The notes under the pieces: model-generated | Told to the model about the DNA's origin: nothing | The model's input: the letters and a program-made list of their open reading frames with translations, nothing else | Databases searched by the model: none | Origin: Poecilobothrus nobilitatus | Lineage: Eukaryota > Arthropoda > Insecta > Diptera > Dolichopodidae | Assembly: GCA_947095535.1 (NCBI GenBank) | Contig: OX352774.1 | Coordinates: 220,770,965 to 220,834,964 of the forward strand | Length of the DNA stretch: 64,000 nucleotides | Reading direction: 5' to 3' | Translations under genes and position numbers: made by a program | Shown: positions 10,725 through 23,447 of the stretch, piece by piece | Layout: each line of letters opens with the position of its first letter | Position numbering within the stretch: position 1 is the first letter of the stretch

Positions 10725-11455
10725 TTATTTGTTGAAAAAATATTATTGAATGAAAAAAGTTGATTTGGAAAAAAATATGTCTAATTACATTACTTATGCT
10801 ATAATATAAAAACATGTTAGAAGATTATGTCTAAAATAGAGACTTCTGTATTCTAAATTATATCTAAAAAAAAGACAATATTTTTATTTATAGAAAATAA
10901 CTTGTTATAATAAGTAAAGAATATTGTTAACATTCCCTTATAGCAGTTATAATTGAATTATAACTGCTAGAATATAAAAATAGAGTTGAATCTATATTTG
11001 AAGATAGTATCATCATATCTTTGCAAATGACATTGCAAGGATAACAAGGATTCAATAACAAATATACTGGTATCAATATTCAAAATGTCAAAATATTGAA
11101 TTAAACAAAGTAAAAAAGCTGATAGCGAATCAAAAAATGTGAATTTTATAAAGAAAAATATTTTGCCTATTTTTGGTATAAGAATAGTTTAATATAACCC
11201 AATACTTAAATTTTTTATAATAAAAATTTAAAATTATTTTGGAATGATATGTGGTTAATTCACATTTAAATATAATTTTTAATAAATGTTAAAAAGATTA
11301 TAAAATAAAGTTCCTATTTAAAGTAAACTGTTATTTCTTTGCTTCATCTTGGGAACGCAAGAATAAATAAATTTGAGTGACAGAATCTGAATGAAGCTGC
11401 TATTCAAATTTTGAATCAAAATAATTATAGAAGAAGCACTAAAAATAAATATGAG
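10725..11455. other. AT-rich stretch, no gene seen
   Basis: AT-rich spacer with the hairpin at 10941-10969 (separate entry) and no recognisable gene. Confidence 0.45.
10941..10969. repeat. Perfect 14-bp inverted repeat
   Basis: TAGCAGTTATAATT at 10941-10954 and its exact complement at 10956-10969 are separated by one base. It could be a tight hairpin, a protein-binding palindrome or a foldback scar. Confidence 0.75.
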
Positions 11456-11465
11456 TTATATAAAA

Positions 11466-11570
11466 AGGTGTAGTGATTAAGACACCGGCACTCATTCAAA
11501 AGGACTATTCATTCAAAGTTAATATTTTTAATTTTTTTTTTTTATTTAATTAATATCAGTTAATTACATT
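11466..11570 (+). mobile_element. tRNA-like SINE head, first of two
   Basis: GGTGTAGTGATTAAGACACCG is an A-box/D-arm-like start nearly identical to the copy 127 bp downstream. The B-box position (CATTCAAAGTT) is poor and a T-rich, AT-rich tail follows. Probably a decayed tRNA-derived SINE. Confidence 0.55.
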
Positions 11571-11589
11571 TAATTTATCCAGTCAATGG

Positions 11590-11700
11590 CAATGGTGTAG
11601 TGGTTAAGACACCGAATTTTATTCGAAAGATGTGGAATTCAAACCCCGACTGTGATATATAGATTGATAAAGAATAATATAGATTTTTCTTATAATAAGT
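11590..11700 (+). mobile_element. tRNA-like SINE head, second of two
   Basis: TGGTGTAGTGG at 11593-11603 fits a pol III A box, and GAATTCAAACCCC at 11635-11647 a one- or two-mismatch B box. The 41-bp spacing is usual for tRNA genes. The acceptor stem does not pair convincingly and an AT-rich tail follows, so it is called a SINE head rather than a tRNA. It is a different family from the 8298 SINE. Confidence 0.65.
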
Positions 11701-14545
11701 ATATATATCTTGTAATTAATATCATATTATAGTTAGTTATTATAATAAAATAATAATAAATTAATTCTTGTTTAAGATAAAGAAATATTCATGTCTTCAT
11801 AGTCTTGTACAATATAAGTAATCAACGGCTTAGTAAAGTTAATGATTTCAGGATATGAAGGTTAGCCCAATATAAATAATAAATGTTAGTCAAAAATGAA
11901 TAAGTTAATGCCGTATACTCTTTATAGGAATAAGAAGGAACAAAAAACAAAAACATTTTTTAATTTATTTTTTTTTTATCAAATTGAATAAACAAAGCCA
12001 AGAATTAGACACAATTCGTTTACAAAAGATCTTTAAAGGAATTAGTAATTTATTAAGTACCGAATAGTATACGTGTACGAAGTGAATTTTCACAATATAT
12101 TTACTATAATAATGAAGCACTAAATCATATTTCAATTATAAAAGACCATCTTGTACATTTTTTTTTGTAAGTTCCTCCAGTAATGTTCTCCTTTTATAAA
12201 TTGACTTTTTTAGCACATTATTCAAAAAATTTTGAAAAATGTGCTTATTAGTTTCAGTCTGTCCGTTTGTCTACTTACGAAAGTAAAATTTTTCTACAAA
12301 ATAATTACATATTATTTCTATAAATATTATATACATATAATATTATATTATATATTAAAAAAAAAAATCTTTAATCTTTGTATTTTCTTAGTGGCAGAAG
12401 ACAGAAGTTTTATAAAGGCAGACAAAATCAACCAAACGTAGTAACAGAGAAAACACAATAAATGTACATCAAAAGGTTACTAAGTGTTACTAACATCCTT
12501 TAAACAACAATTTACAATCTTTTAATCTGAAAGTCTTCTAACTTGTGTTCTTTAAGCCAAGCGAAAATATTCTAGTTTATACTTTTTTCTATTCTAGATT
12601 TTATTCTATTTGTTCTAGATCACATAAAAACTGTAGAAAAGCTTTTATTAGATTTTCTGATCTAAAGTTGTTCTAAAGAATTTGACATTTAATCATGTGT
12701 TGTTCTAACGTGTTGTGTTCTTTTTTGATTTAAATCTATTAAATAAACCTATTAAATAATTAATATTAAATTTAAAAATAATAACAATAAATTTAGAATA
12801 TATATATATATATTACCATTATTTTTAAAATATATATACATAAAACAAAAACAGTTATATGTTAGATTCTGTTGAATATCGGACAAATCTTTGAATTTTC
12901 TGTTGAATAGAAAAACGAGAATATCGGATCTTAAATCATTTTGGCATCTTGCTATAAAAATCACCACCTTATAAAAATTAATTACTTAGAGATTCTTCTT
13001 GTTCCAAAATTTTTTAACTTATTTCAATATTTCTACGTCTATACTCAGAAAGTCTTATTAACAAAAATAGTATCTTTAAAGTATACTTTTCTATTAATAT
13101 ATTTTAAAGTTTATATCAGAAACAAAAATATTAAGAAACCAAATAAAAACATAAAACATCACAATAATACTAATACAAAACATAAATTTTTTTTTATGGA
13201 AAAAAATATTAACTGAAACTATAAAGAAGATACAAAAATATCTTGATGGATATAAATTAATTTTCTTTTCACTTGGTTTAATCAGATTTTGAATTTTTTT
13301 TTTTTTTTGTATTTTCTTTCAATATTTATCTTTTCAAATTACTCTTTACGAATACATTTTCAAATCATCCGGAAGCAATGTTAACACCTCGTTTCTGTTT
13401 ACACCCCCAATAGCCTCCACTAAAACTTAATTTTTTTTTTCGTAATGGCCAAATACAATAGATAATAATACAATAGATTTTAGAATAAATTGAAAATTGT
13501 AACTTGGTACAGATTTATTTTGAATTACATTATAAAATATAATCTATCTTTTTCTATATAATATATATTGTATGTATTTTGTTTACATGAATTTCCTTAT
13601 TTATTTATTTTGTTTCTTTTTTTGTGACATTTCTTTATGCCTACTTTCCTTTCTTGTTATTTAAATACCACTCGAATCACATAAATATCTCTACAAATTT
13701 ACTTGAAAATCATTTTTTGTTTTTGTATCATAAATTTATTCATTTTAGTGAAATTTATAGTCAATATTCCCTTCTATACTAATTTCGAATTTTCAATATA
13801 AAATATCTATAGATATTATATATTTTTTCAATAGGTATCTGTACAATGCTACAAGTTCATTTATTTGAGTATTGTTGATTTTAAATATCTTATATAAAAA
13901 AATGCCTTCACTCTCAAGAGTTTCTTAAAATCATAAAAAAAAAAAATACGAAAATCCTAAAAACTCTCCTATGTATCTCATATTATTACTTCATTTTCAA
14001 TGACGAAATATTATTTTATCCAGAAAAATTCAGTTAAAATTTCCAATAATAAAATCAATATTTTAAAGAAAATTTTTAAGGCACAACAAAATTAGAAAAA
14101 AAAAAACCAACAAACCAAAATCATTCATAATGAAAATTTAAATATTACGTGAATCATTCACTCTCTTTGTATTTAACAAGATATGTTTAAGTCAAAGTGA
14201 ATGTCCTATGGTTTGGAAGGCGCAGAAAATATTGAATAGATGAACTTGTTTTATTAATAGCTGTATTAAAAAAATAATTGATTGAGTTACCGGTTTGATT
14301 GATCAACCTGAATACTGTCAGCACGAGCGAAATATATAAACCCAATAAGGATTTTTAATTAAACTTAAGTTTAAAATTAAATATAAATGTTTGAAGAACA
14401 GGTTGACAATTTATCTATGTATACCCTTCAGTCATTTTCACATTTGATGTACCCTTCATTAGTTGAAGAAAATTTTTTGATGATTGTAATTGAACGATAA
14501 AATTTGCAAAAGAAAAAAACAAAATACGAACTCAAAATAAAAAAT
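11701..14545. other. AT-rich stretch, no gene seen
   Basis: Long AT-rich spacer. It holds one isolated family A end (12209-12308) and T-rich or (TA)n simple sequence (12800-12830, 13290-13310). The open frames at 12232, 12752 and 12941 have no family character. Confidence 0.45.
12209..12308 (+). repeat. Family A repeat, solitary left end
   Basis: TTAGCACATTATTCAAAAAA, then ATGTGCTTATTAGTTTCAG and a short TCTGTCCGTTTGTCTA remnant of the (CCGT) block match the left end at 23465-23560. The rest of the element is missing. Confidence 0.75.
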
Positions 14546-14549
14546 AAAA

Positions 14550-15310
14550 AAAAACGGGGAAGAGTGCAGTAGAGTAGACTCTGTCAACTCTGGGATACCC
14601 GTATGAACGTAATATATCCTGTTTCTACAAAACTTGATCATCTTTTAAAAACATTCAGATGTTGTAGTACCGAACTACAGAGATATATTTATGTAAATTG
14701 TGGAGTTGTATGACAGCTACCCGAATCTATTGCGCGTAGCTTCATTAAGTTCCAAGAGGTGCAAGAAGCCTGAACCGGCTGCTCTGGGCCAACCAAATTT
14801 TACAAAAATTGTTGGCATGTAACTCGACACCTCTTTACTAAATTTCAGGTTTCTAGCTTCAATAGACACTGAGTTATTCTCATTTAAACGGATAAGTTGT
14901 ATGGCAGCTACCCGAACCCGTCGCACCACCACAACCAAATTTTACGAAAGTTGTTGCCATAAAACTTGATCATCATTTGCAAAATTTCAGAAACCTCGCT
15001 TGAATAGATACTGAGTTATTTCTATATAAAGATAGAAGTTGTATGGCAGCCTACTCGAACCCGAAATGTTGGATTTAAATAGCGAAACTAACAATTTTGT
15101 AAAAGTGACGTAAAAAAAATTTCAGCCTCCTAGCTCCTTTATTTTTTGAGTTATCGTGCGGACGGACGGACGTACATGGCTTAATCGACTCAGAATCCGA
15201 TTCTGAGCCGATGCATACCGTTGACACTATATCTAGCTCGACTGCTTTAAGGTGTCACAAACGTAATAGCAAATTTATTATACCCTTGAACATAGTTCAT
15301 ACGGGTATAA
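14550..15310 (+). repeat. Family B repeat, complete short copy
   Basis: It runs from CGGGGAAGAGTGCAGTAGAG to a right end GTTCATACGGGTATAA. The 13-bp end TACCCGTATGAAC at 14596-14608 is exactly inverted at 15295-15307. The interior has modules sharing TTTCAG..CCTAGCTTCAATAG and GAAGTTGTATGGCAGC, then a degenerate (GGAC)n block at about 15160-15175 and AGCTCGACT. About 760 bp. No transposase. A 73-codon minus-strand frame (14717-14938) recurs in the 35-kb copy and is discussed in the findings. Confidence 0.88.
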
Positions 15311-18265
15311 TGATTTCATTTTCAAATATCCTTTTTAAAAACAAATTTTTTTAAAGTAAAAAATCATAGGAAAAAAAAAAATTTCTTAACAAAATGTTTT
15401 CCTGTCAATTGAATTTTCCAAATAATAAAAATAAATCGATTTTCTTTCATCGAATTTCTTTATTCTGTTTTTTTTTTCCATTTGACTTTTCTTTCTATTA
15501 TTCCATTTTATTTATTTATTTATTTTTTTTTTTTTTTTTTGTTATTTTGGTTTTGGTTAACGTTTGATTTGCTTTTCTTTCAATTATTTGATAATGAGGA
15601 AAAAGATTTTCTTAAAAACAAAAAAATTAAAAGACACAGATAGAAAATAAAAAAAAAAAAAAAAGAACAATACGCAATAAATTGAATTAAGAAAAGTAAA
15701 AACCACTACATTAAGTGGGTTTCTAGATTTGTAAATAATCATTTTATCCAAAAAAAAAAAAAAAAAAAAAAAAGTATAATAATAAGACTTTCCAAATTTC
15801 TATGATAATTAAACTAAAAAATATGTTTTATGTGCTTTTGAAACACGATAAATAGCAATTATTATTTGTCACTTTTAAATACGTAAGACAAATTCAGAAA
15901 ACAATTCAGAAATTCTGATTTAAATGTGATTTTGGTAAAATTATTTATTTTGGCAATCGACATAGCCAACTATTTAAGTAACTACTATGTCGTCTCTGAT
16001 AACTTATAGCATTTACCATTAAGAAATTATGAACTTACAAATTCAAAATATTAATTTTTTTTTTTTTAAGAAGAAAAGACTTTACTTTTGCTTGTTTAGC
16101 CAACATTGCTACACCGTTTGAAACAAAATCACGAATTAAAATTACTATTATGGCGCAATTGATCAGATTTGTAATTTATGGAACAGATATAATATTATTA
16201 GATATCTGCTTAAAAAATTAATTGAAAACTTTAAATTTATATTTTTTTGACGGTGGGTTGAGGTTCGAAGTCAGCTAGAGATTCTAAGTTACCCAGAAGT
16301 TGTTTCCCACAATGTTAGACTTTATCAAACAAAACAATATTACTTAAAACCAAACTTTAGAATAAGATTACAAGTGTATCTACAGTTTAGTTTTGGGAAT
16401 ATGAATATGTGAATGATGATTGCGTAGCGGAATTTGGGAAATTTACAATTACAAAGGCTGCAGGAAGGAAATTTTGGAGACACGTCATTTTGAAGAAAAA
16501 TGTTAATATTCTTCTTAAATTTTACTATTATGGTATACATACAAATTACCAACCTTAAGAAACGCAAGTGATGGAATATGATTATATTAACACGACCTAC
16601 TATTTCAATTTAAAAGGAAAACCCAATATTTCGATAAGGCGCAATAATTGAAAATCAATATTATAATGTCGTAAAAAGAAAGTGCTTTTCGGTAAAAAAT
16701 TTGTAAATTTTATTCATCCTTTCTAATGATTTGAACAAAAACATCCTTTTTATTTATGCTTCCGTAAATTTTTATGAATGATTTTCAATTTAAATTAACA
16801 AGTTAAAACTGTTCTGTTGAAGTTGATTTTTACAAAAATACGCGCATAGAGATTAGAAGCAAACAAAAATTCCATTTAAAATAATTTAATTATTATTGTT
16901 TTTCAATGCACTTATTAATGCAACTTACTTTATTTTATGTAATATACACGTACCTATATTTGAAACAACATAATTATGCAATTAATTCTGAATCAAAAAG
17001 AATGAAAATCGAAATGACTGGTTTTTTGTTTGCAATCACATAACTGGTGAACAGTAGAAATTTTTATTAAGAATTAACAGTTATACAAGTGTTGTATTTT
17101 TGGTATTTAAATCATGTTTGAAAAAATAGTCTCATTATATAGTCGAGTGATTCTTTTTTGTTTATTTAAAATATCAAATGACAAAAAGGATTTGTTGAAA
17201 AATTGACAAAAGAAGAAAAAGTAAAACTATTTGTTTAGTTTAAAAAAGCTTTTGCTTGTGGTTTGTGTGCTGTTAAATTTATTTTTACTGTGTTCTAGAT
17301 TTATTTATTTATTTTAATTTTTCATATTATTATAACCAATGGCATTATCATTTTTCGTTTTTTTCCTTAAGGAGCATAGGGTCATCATATCCACCAAGTC
17401 ATTTATTATTCATATTTTTGACTAAACTTCAGTTGCTGGAATAGTTGCAGTAAGCCGTCGATTATTCGGCTTAATTAATCATACAACATTAGTATAAATG
17501 ACATGCCCTTACGCAAATCGCTTTTTCTCGGTAATTCCGCCATGTGCTACATCACTTAGCCTGCACCAAAGCTTTTATGCAAACAAAAATGTTGAAAAAT
17601 ATGTTAATTAAAAACTGTATACAAAAACGACGATTGAATTAGTTTAAAAATTAGTAATTTTGGTGGTAAACTAAAATGAGACAACTTATTAATTGGTATA
17701 CCATACCATAATACCATAACTATTAACCATGTGTATACCATAAGTATGTATATATTATGAGTATACCATAAGTCAATTATTATTTAAGCATAAAATCAAC
17801 TATTAAAAATATCGGTGTTATACTGTTATAAAAAAAGAAAAAAAAAAACTAATTTATGAAATAAAATTAATAATTAATTTGAAAATTAATTAATTATTTT
17901 TTTTTTAATTTTATTAAAAATATTAAAGTAATACATAATATATTGTGGCTGGGTATATAATCGCCAAAAATCAAAAGACCCAAAAATTAAAAATGAACAA
18001 TTGGGTAAAACAAAGTATAGGTACGAAATATTTTTGGATGTTTTCCTTTTTAATAAGAATCAAAATATTAAAAATTAACAATGATCCGAAAAAAAGTTTT
18101 CAGTGATAATATATATTTTTTTGCTTAAAACCTAGTAAATAAGTTTACAATAATTTTCCACCCTCAATTACATGAACAATGGAATTTTATAAAAGGAGGC
18201 ATTCAGTGAATGATTTTAATAGAATGCAACGTGAAGTGGAAAGATTCAATATCCAATTTTAGCGC
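15311..18265. other. AT-rich stretch, no gene seen
   Basis: Mostly poly(A)/poly(T) and AT-rich spacer (15520-15540, 15640-15665, 15750-15772). A less AT-rich patch at 17360-17590 has no open frame or known motif I can identify. Short ATACCATAA-type repeats lie at 17695-17775. Confidence 0.45.
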
Positions 18266-18269
18266 TGAG

Positions 18270-18690
18270 AATTGTTCTATAAAAATGTTATAGAAAATTT
18301 TGTCGTAGCTGTCATATTACTCTAAAATTTATATCCACATATTTTGGTATTAAATTAAGCTAGACATCTAAAGCTTTTTTTTTTTTTTTTAATACATTTC
18401 TCTGCCACATAAATGTGGACAGAAAATTACACAGCCTTCCGGTTCAGGCGTGGCTGTACATTTCGTAAGGGGGAATAACTCTTAAGACGTATGTGGGATT
18501 CGAACCCACACTCCCTCGGTGTTTACAGCGTGATTTATACGCTCTTACCCACTATACCACTGAGACCCCTATCTGAAGCTTTGTAAAAGATAATTAATTT
18601 TTTTTGGCACTAACATTCTGTAAAATTTGACGTAATGCGGCGTTCGAGTAGCTGTCATACCAAGCAATATATTCTATCGAAACACTCGCC
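18270..18690 (-). repeat. Family B fragment interrupted by a SINE
   Basis: On the plus strand, GTCGTAGCTGTCATATTA and AAGCTAGACATCTAAAGC left of the SINE, and GGCACTAACATTCTGTAAAA, GGCGTTCGAGTAGCTGTCAT right of it, correspond to consecutive parts of a family B module read in reverse. The SINE at 18376-18570 therefore landed inside an older family B copy. Confidence 0.65.
18376..18570 (-). mobile_element. tRNA-derived SINE, copy 2
   Basis: Same family and orientation as 8298-8474. The minus strand shows GGGGTCTCAGTGGTATAGTGG (A box) and GGTTCGAATCCCACA (B box), then the same body and a poly(A) tail seen as T18376-18390. It has about 20 bases (AGCGTATAAATCACGCTG) that copy 1 lacks, so copy 1 is deleted in the anticodon-arm region. 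Flanking ATCTAAAGCT (18366-18375) and ATCTGAAGCT (18571-18580) form a 10-bp target duplication with one mismatch. Confidence 0.93.
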
Positions 18691-18699
18691 CCCTCATTT

Positions 18700-19965
18700 T
18701 AACTTTCATTTTTTATTTTTAAATTGTTCATTTTTGATTTTTGGACGATTTGATTTTTAGTCGATTATGTATCCAACCATATAATATTGTATTTTTAAAT
18801 GATAATTGTATAATTTTTATTTTCATTATATAGAAATTATATTTTGTTGAAATATAAAACAAAACCACAACATAATTATACCGTACTTTTAACATAATTT
18901 AAAAAAAAAAAAATGTTTTAATGTAGTCGAAGTGAAACAAATTTTAATAAAGTTTTATTTTTTTTTTTTGTGTTTTGTTCTTTTCAATTAATTAATTTGT
19001 TGTTTTTAAAACAATTATTAAAAAGTATAATTTAAAACCAAAGGTTTATAAAAGGTTAAAACCAAAAGAATATATTATAATTATTTAATATGTTTTAAGG
19101 TAAAAAACTTGTAAACTTTAATCTGTTATTCAAAAAGTTGTTTTTTCTCCTTTTTTTTAATTTTCCTCATGTAATCCTTTAATAAGAGAGATTTAATTTT
19201 TCTGTTTTATTGTTATAATTTTTATATAGATAATTTTTTTTTTTTAATTTCATTTTAAAAATTATACGACTTATTTATACATAGATTTGCATTATTTACA
19301 ACAACACAACAATATACAAATAATATTAAAATGTTCAATAGAACCGTACCGAGTATCTACTATCAATTGTTACTTAATTCCAGGAAAATGTTTTTATTTT
19401 GTATACCTGAATCCTTTTTTAAAGAAATTTTATCATTGTAGTGTTGTATATCTGTTTAAAAGGAAAATAGGGAATAAAATCTAGGAAAAAAATGACATTA
19501 TTTTTTTTTTTGTAATATAATTTAAGGAAGAAAAAAAAGATTAAATTAGATATAATATAACAGAAAAATATTTGCATCAAAACTCTTTTTTTTTTTTTTT
19601 TTTTTATAATACATATAGTATTACTTTTCAAGTTGTACCCAAATAAACAGAATGAAACAAAATAAAATAAACTAATTACAAAATTTTTGATGAAAAAATG
19701 ATTAAGATGAAAATTTGTAACCAATTTCAAAGATTTGAATTATGTCAAACCCAATATTCTAACACAACATAGTCATTCTTTAATACTAAAGCGGAACCTC
19801 ATTAAATATGTATGCAATTCAGTAAATTTAAACGGCAGTTATGAACTACGAAGTTTATTTATTTATTTTTATTTTATTTTATACCATCCTAGGGATATTT
19901 TTAGGATCTTTTCCATTTAATGTATTTGGGACATCTCGGTACAAGTATTAAATTATAATTGTATA
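18700..19965. other. AT-rich stretch, no gene seen
   Basis: Poly(A)/poly(T) and AT-rich DNA. The frames at 19287-19920 are AT-driven and overlap on both strands. No supported gene. Confidence 0.45.
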
Positions 19966-19972
19966 TATTTTT

Positions 19973-20340
19973 AGCACATTTTCAAAAATTTTGTAAAAAT
20001 TTGCTTATTAGGATATTTTTAATCTAGAAACGCCAAATGATAGCTGGTTTCATAAGCTTTATAAATATACATAAAATATGTGGTATTGCCATGCGGTATT
20101 TTAATATACCGTTATGTGAAATGATTTTTGCAAAAATTCGGACCCCTTCTATCTTTCAATTGGTTTAACTTAGAAGCCCGAAATTTTGACAAAAGTTAAA
20201 TCTTTGGAATTAAGCACGATTTCGTTCAAATTTTGTATTATTATAAATTTATTTTATTCAAAACTCGTATACCTACTTAAGATTTATATACTCTTTACCA
20301 AAAACTAATTTTGGAAATGTGCTTTTTTAAAAACCCTAGG
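19973..20340 (+). repeat. Family A repeat, internally deleted short copy
   Basis: Both ends are present: AGCACATTTTCAAAAATTTT at the left and TTTTGGAAATGTGCTTTTTT at the right. The interior keeps one module (AATCTAGAAACGCCAAATGA, ATACCGTTATGTGAAAT, TTGACAAAAGTTAAATC). The (CCGT)n block and one module are lost. A 370-bp MITE-like derivative. Confidence 0.8.
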
Positions 20341-20404
20341 TTTTTTCATTACTTATTTATTTTGTTTACATTACTTTATTATATTTTACATATTATTTTG
20401 ACCT

Positions 20405-20490
20405 GATCGGAGACCTTGACATTGAACCCGAGACCTTGACCTTGAACCGGTGACATACGCACACTGCACCATTGGTCAGATGAACTACAA
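20405..20490 (-). mobile_element. tRNA-like SINE head with duplicated B box
   Basis: On the minus strand, TGACCAATGGTGCAGTGTGC contains an A-box-like motif and CCGGTTCAAGGTC a B-box-like motif. A 20-bp direct duplication (20410-20429 and 20430-20449, GAGACCTTGACMTTGAACC) repeats the B-box segment. It does not match the 8298 family. Not foldable as a standard tRNA. Confidence 0.5.
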
Positions 20491-20499
20491 AGTGTTAAT

Positions 20500-22000
20500 A
20501 TAACAATATTTTTTTTTTTAAATATTTTTTAATCTAATTTAAATAAATACGAAAAAATTTTTAACAAAAGGTTTTTCATATTATTATACGGAAATACGTC
20601 ATTTAAGAATTAAGTATCTTAAATCAGAAAAATTCCAAATTCTGTCATACTTAAACTATATTGCCTATTATTTTCTCAGCAAATTTCTACAATCTTCTAT
20701 TGCCAGAGAATTTTTTTCGGTCCCAATTAAACAATTTTAAATATAATTATAATTTATTTTTTACATTGTAAGCATAAAAAACATTATATGCATTTTTCGA
20801 TTGTATTTTTTATAAACAATAATACGTAATCAAATACAATTAATTCATAAATAAAGTAGGTACCACCGACTTCGTCAAGGATTAATCCTAAATTCCTTAT
20901 ATAGTAGTAAAAAATTTAGAAACTTTATAATATAGCTTTATTTAAATAATACTACGTTCAACGAATTTTATTCCACTGTGTATTTTATTAAATTAAAAAG
21001 AAATTGAGAGAGAATCTGAGAGAGAGAATCCAGTAAAACAAATAAAACAATAACAGACATTACATACTTATATGTTATAAAAGCTATGAAAAAAATTAAT
21101 ATCATCACACATACATATCATCTTATTATATATATGAATAAGTGTATGTATTTAAAGAATTGGCAACAAAAAAAAAAAAACAACAATTGTCCCAACGTCA
21201 TGGTACCGTTACAGATTTCTTTATTTTTATACTTCTTGCTTTTAATATTCACGACAGAATGGCGTTCATTGTGTGATGGATATCATATTAAAAAGCAAAA
21301 CAATTCATATTCACTATTATTACATATATATATATATATATATACATATATGCAAAATTCATTATTCATCTATATTAGTTTTATATTATGAAAAAGGAAA
21401 TTGTATCCTATATATAGAAACATATAGATACATATAACATTTATTACAAAAATAATTCAAATAAAATTGATTCAGTAGATTTCTTTTGTGCAAAAACTGG
21501 AATAAGGCAAAAATTAAAATTTATTCTTTAACTGAGAAATTCTAAGAGTCTATAACATAATATAATATGTAAATATGTATATGTAGTGCTTTTTTCTTTG
21601 ATTGCTGTAGAACGGAAACGGACACACATGTACACATACTCATTGATAATAATAGAATAAAAGAAAAATTATAAGATTTGCCAGTAATACGTAAAGAAGT
21701 GATTAAAAGAAAAATATTATTAAAATTCAATTGAGATTAGCCTCTTTAGTAAAATCGGATTATCTATAATAGTCTCATTTGTAACATTATACTCGTAGAA
21801 TAAATATATTTAGTAGTATGTTTCTTTTGAATAATAATTAGTGTGAAGCTACATGATTAATAACAATTTTATAAAGACTTTTTGTTTTTTTTTGTTTTTC
21901 TTTGGTTAAGTGTTTTTACAATAAAATTTTATTTAAATGAATTATAATTTTATTTAAAAAATTTATTAAATTGATTTATTCTTACAAAGTAAATTAATAC
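20500..22000. other. AT-rich stretch, no gene seen
   Basis: AT-rich, with a short (GAGA) patch at 21005-21030, a (TA)n run at 21325-21350 and no supported coding exon. Confidence 0.45.
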
Positions 22001-22004
22001 ACCG

Positions 22005-22590
22005 AAACAAATCGAAAATTATGAGATGCAATACATGAAATCGGATAAATCTAGAAATTGATAATACATCAATTGAAGATATAAAAAATTTCGAATATCT
22101 AGCTAGACAGAATCATAGGTACGGGTGCAGAACCGCAGGAAGGTCATAGATAGCAAATTAAGCAAAGTAAGAATAATATTTGATAAACTGCATAATATAC
22201 AAAGCTGAGGATTTTCAACGCATGAGTTAAATCAGTTCTGCTATATGGGAGTGACATCTTGCTAACCACTAACATACTTACTAAGAAGTTGCAGGTCTTC
22301 ATAAACAAATGCATCCGAATAATCTACCACATATTCTGGCCCAATAGTATATCTAATATAGTCAACTCTGAAGTCTTTGCAAGGAAGATCTTATTGAAAT
22401 ACAGATTGATCATAACACATAATTAGAAGACAAGAAAATACAATTGCCAGGAAATCTCTAGACTGGCAGCCTTAATGAAATATAGGTAGATCCAGAAATA
22501 ACTACAAAAGAACGGTATTGAAGAATATATTAAAATAAATAAGTCATGGTCACAAGTTAAGAATATAGTCCAAAATTGAAACAGATAAAA
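22005..22590 (+). pseudogene. Decayed non-LTR retrotransposon, RT C-terminal part
   Basis: Translation with frame changes gives blocks from a retrotransposon polymerase C-terminus. They are KSKIMRCNT (22009 onward), LEIDNTSIEDIKNFEYL, KVRIIFDKLHNIQ, then VKSVLLYGSDILLTTNIL and TKKLQVFINKCIRIIYHIFW (22229-22350), and near the end KSWSQVKNIVQN. The chain FEYLG...FxxL..IW...K..VLLYG.E.W....L..KLQ.F.NKCLR.I is characteristic of RTE-like and related non-LTR elements. Stops at several places and frameshifts show it is dead. The catalytic YADD segment is not present. Confidence 0.85.
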
Positions 22591-22599
22591 TACTTAGTG

Positions 22600-23440
22600 A
22601 ATGCTGTATGCTTCCTAGAGTAGTTATATAAGATAACTCCTCTAGGGTTGAATGCATAAAACTAAGTTTAAAATCTAATGACCCGTTTTCAAAAAAAAAA
22701 CTACTCTTAAACTAATAGCTTTTGCATAGAGAGAAATAGTCATACAATGTATAGTTTAGTTATGGGTGTGGAAAGGATTACTTCTGAAATTGGGTTTGGG
22801 ATAATTAAGATTATGGCGGATTATATTGTATTATATGGAGTTTAAACTGTTCAACACGGTATAAGAACTAGTTGTAAAAGTTTTAAATACCTCCTTTTCT
22901 GAAATAACTAACAATCTAACTCCCAATAAATATCTGACATCTGAAAAACGGTAAAAAATTTTACTAATTTTATTTTAATAAAGTTTCCACATAAATTTTA
23001 ATTAAATTTTTTGATAAAGAATCAACTGTCTTATAATGAACATTTCTTTAAATAATTATCCAAAAGGATGTACAATGTATCCATGACAAAATCTGTCAAA
23101 GTAAACGTCATAGTAACAGTAAAGTAACCGAAACAATAAAAATAAATGTAATAATTATTAAGGTATTAATCAAATTCGTAATAATTTTTGAAAATTTGTT
23201 TTTAATTTTTTATTATTTTTTTTTAACGTACATTATTTCTCTTCTCCATTAATTAAAAAAAAAATAAAATAAAAACAGATTACAATGAATTTTTAATTTT
23301 CATTAAAAGCTTATTATTATCGTTTCTCTTTTTCATTTTTTTGGATTTTTTTTAATTTTTTTTTTTCGGCACTGACATACGATGTTGATTGAATTGAATT
23401 TGTCAAGTTGTCCTTTTTTGGGTGTAATATTTTTTCTTAA
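22600..23440. other. AT-rich stretch, no gene seen
   Basis: Possibly an extension of the LINE remnant's 3' region at first, then AT-rich spacer. Nothing else supported. Confidence 0.45.
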
Positions 23441-23447
23441 TTGGTTC

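Noticed and set aside
16250..16290. B-box-like GAGGTTCGAAGTC
   Set aside because: No matching A box upstream on the same strand and no shared body with the SINEs.
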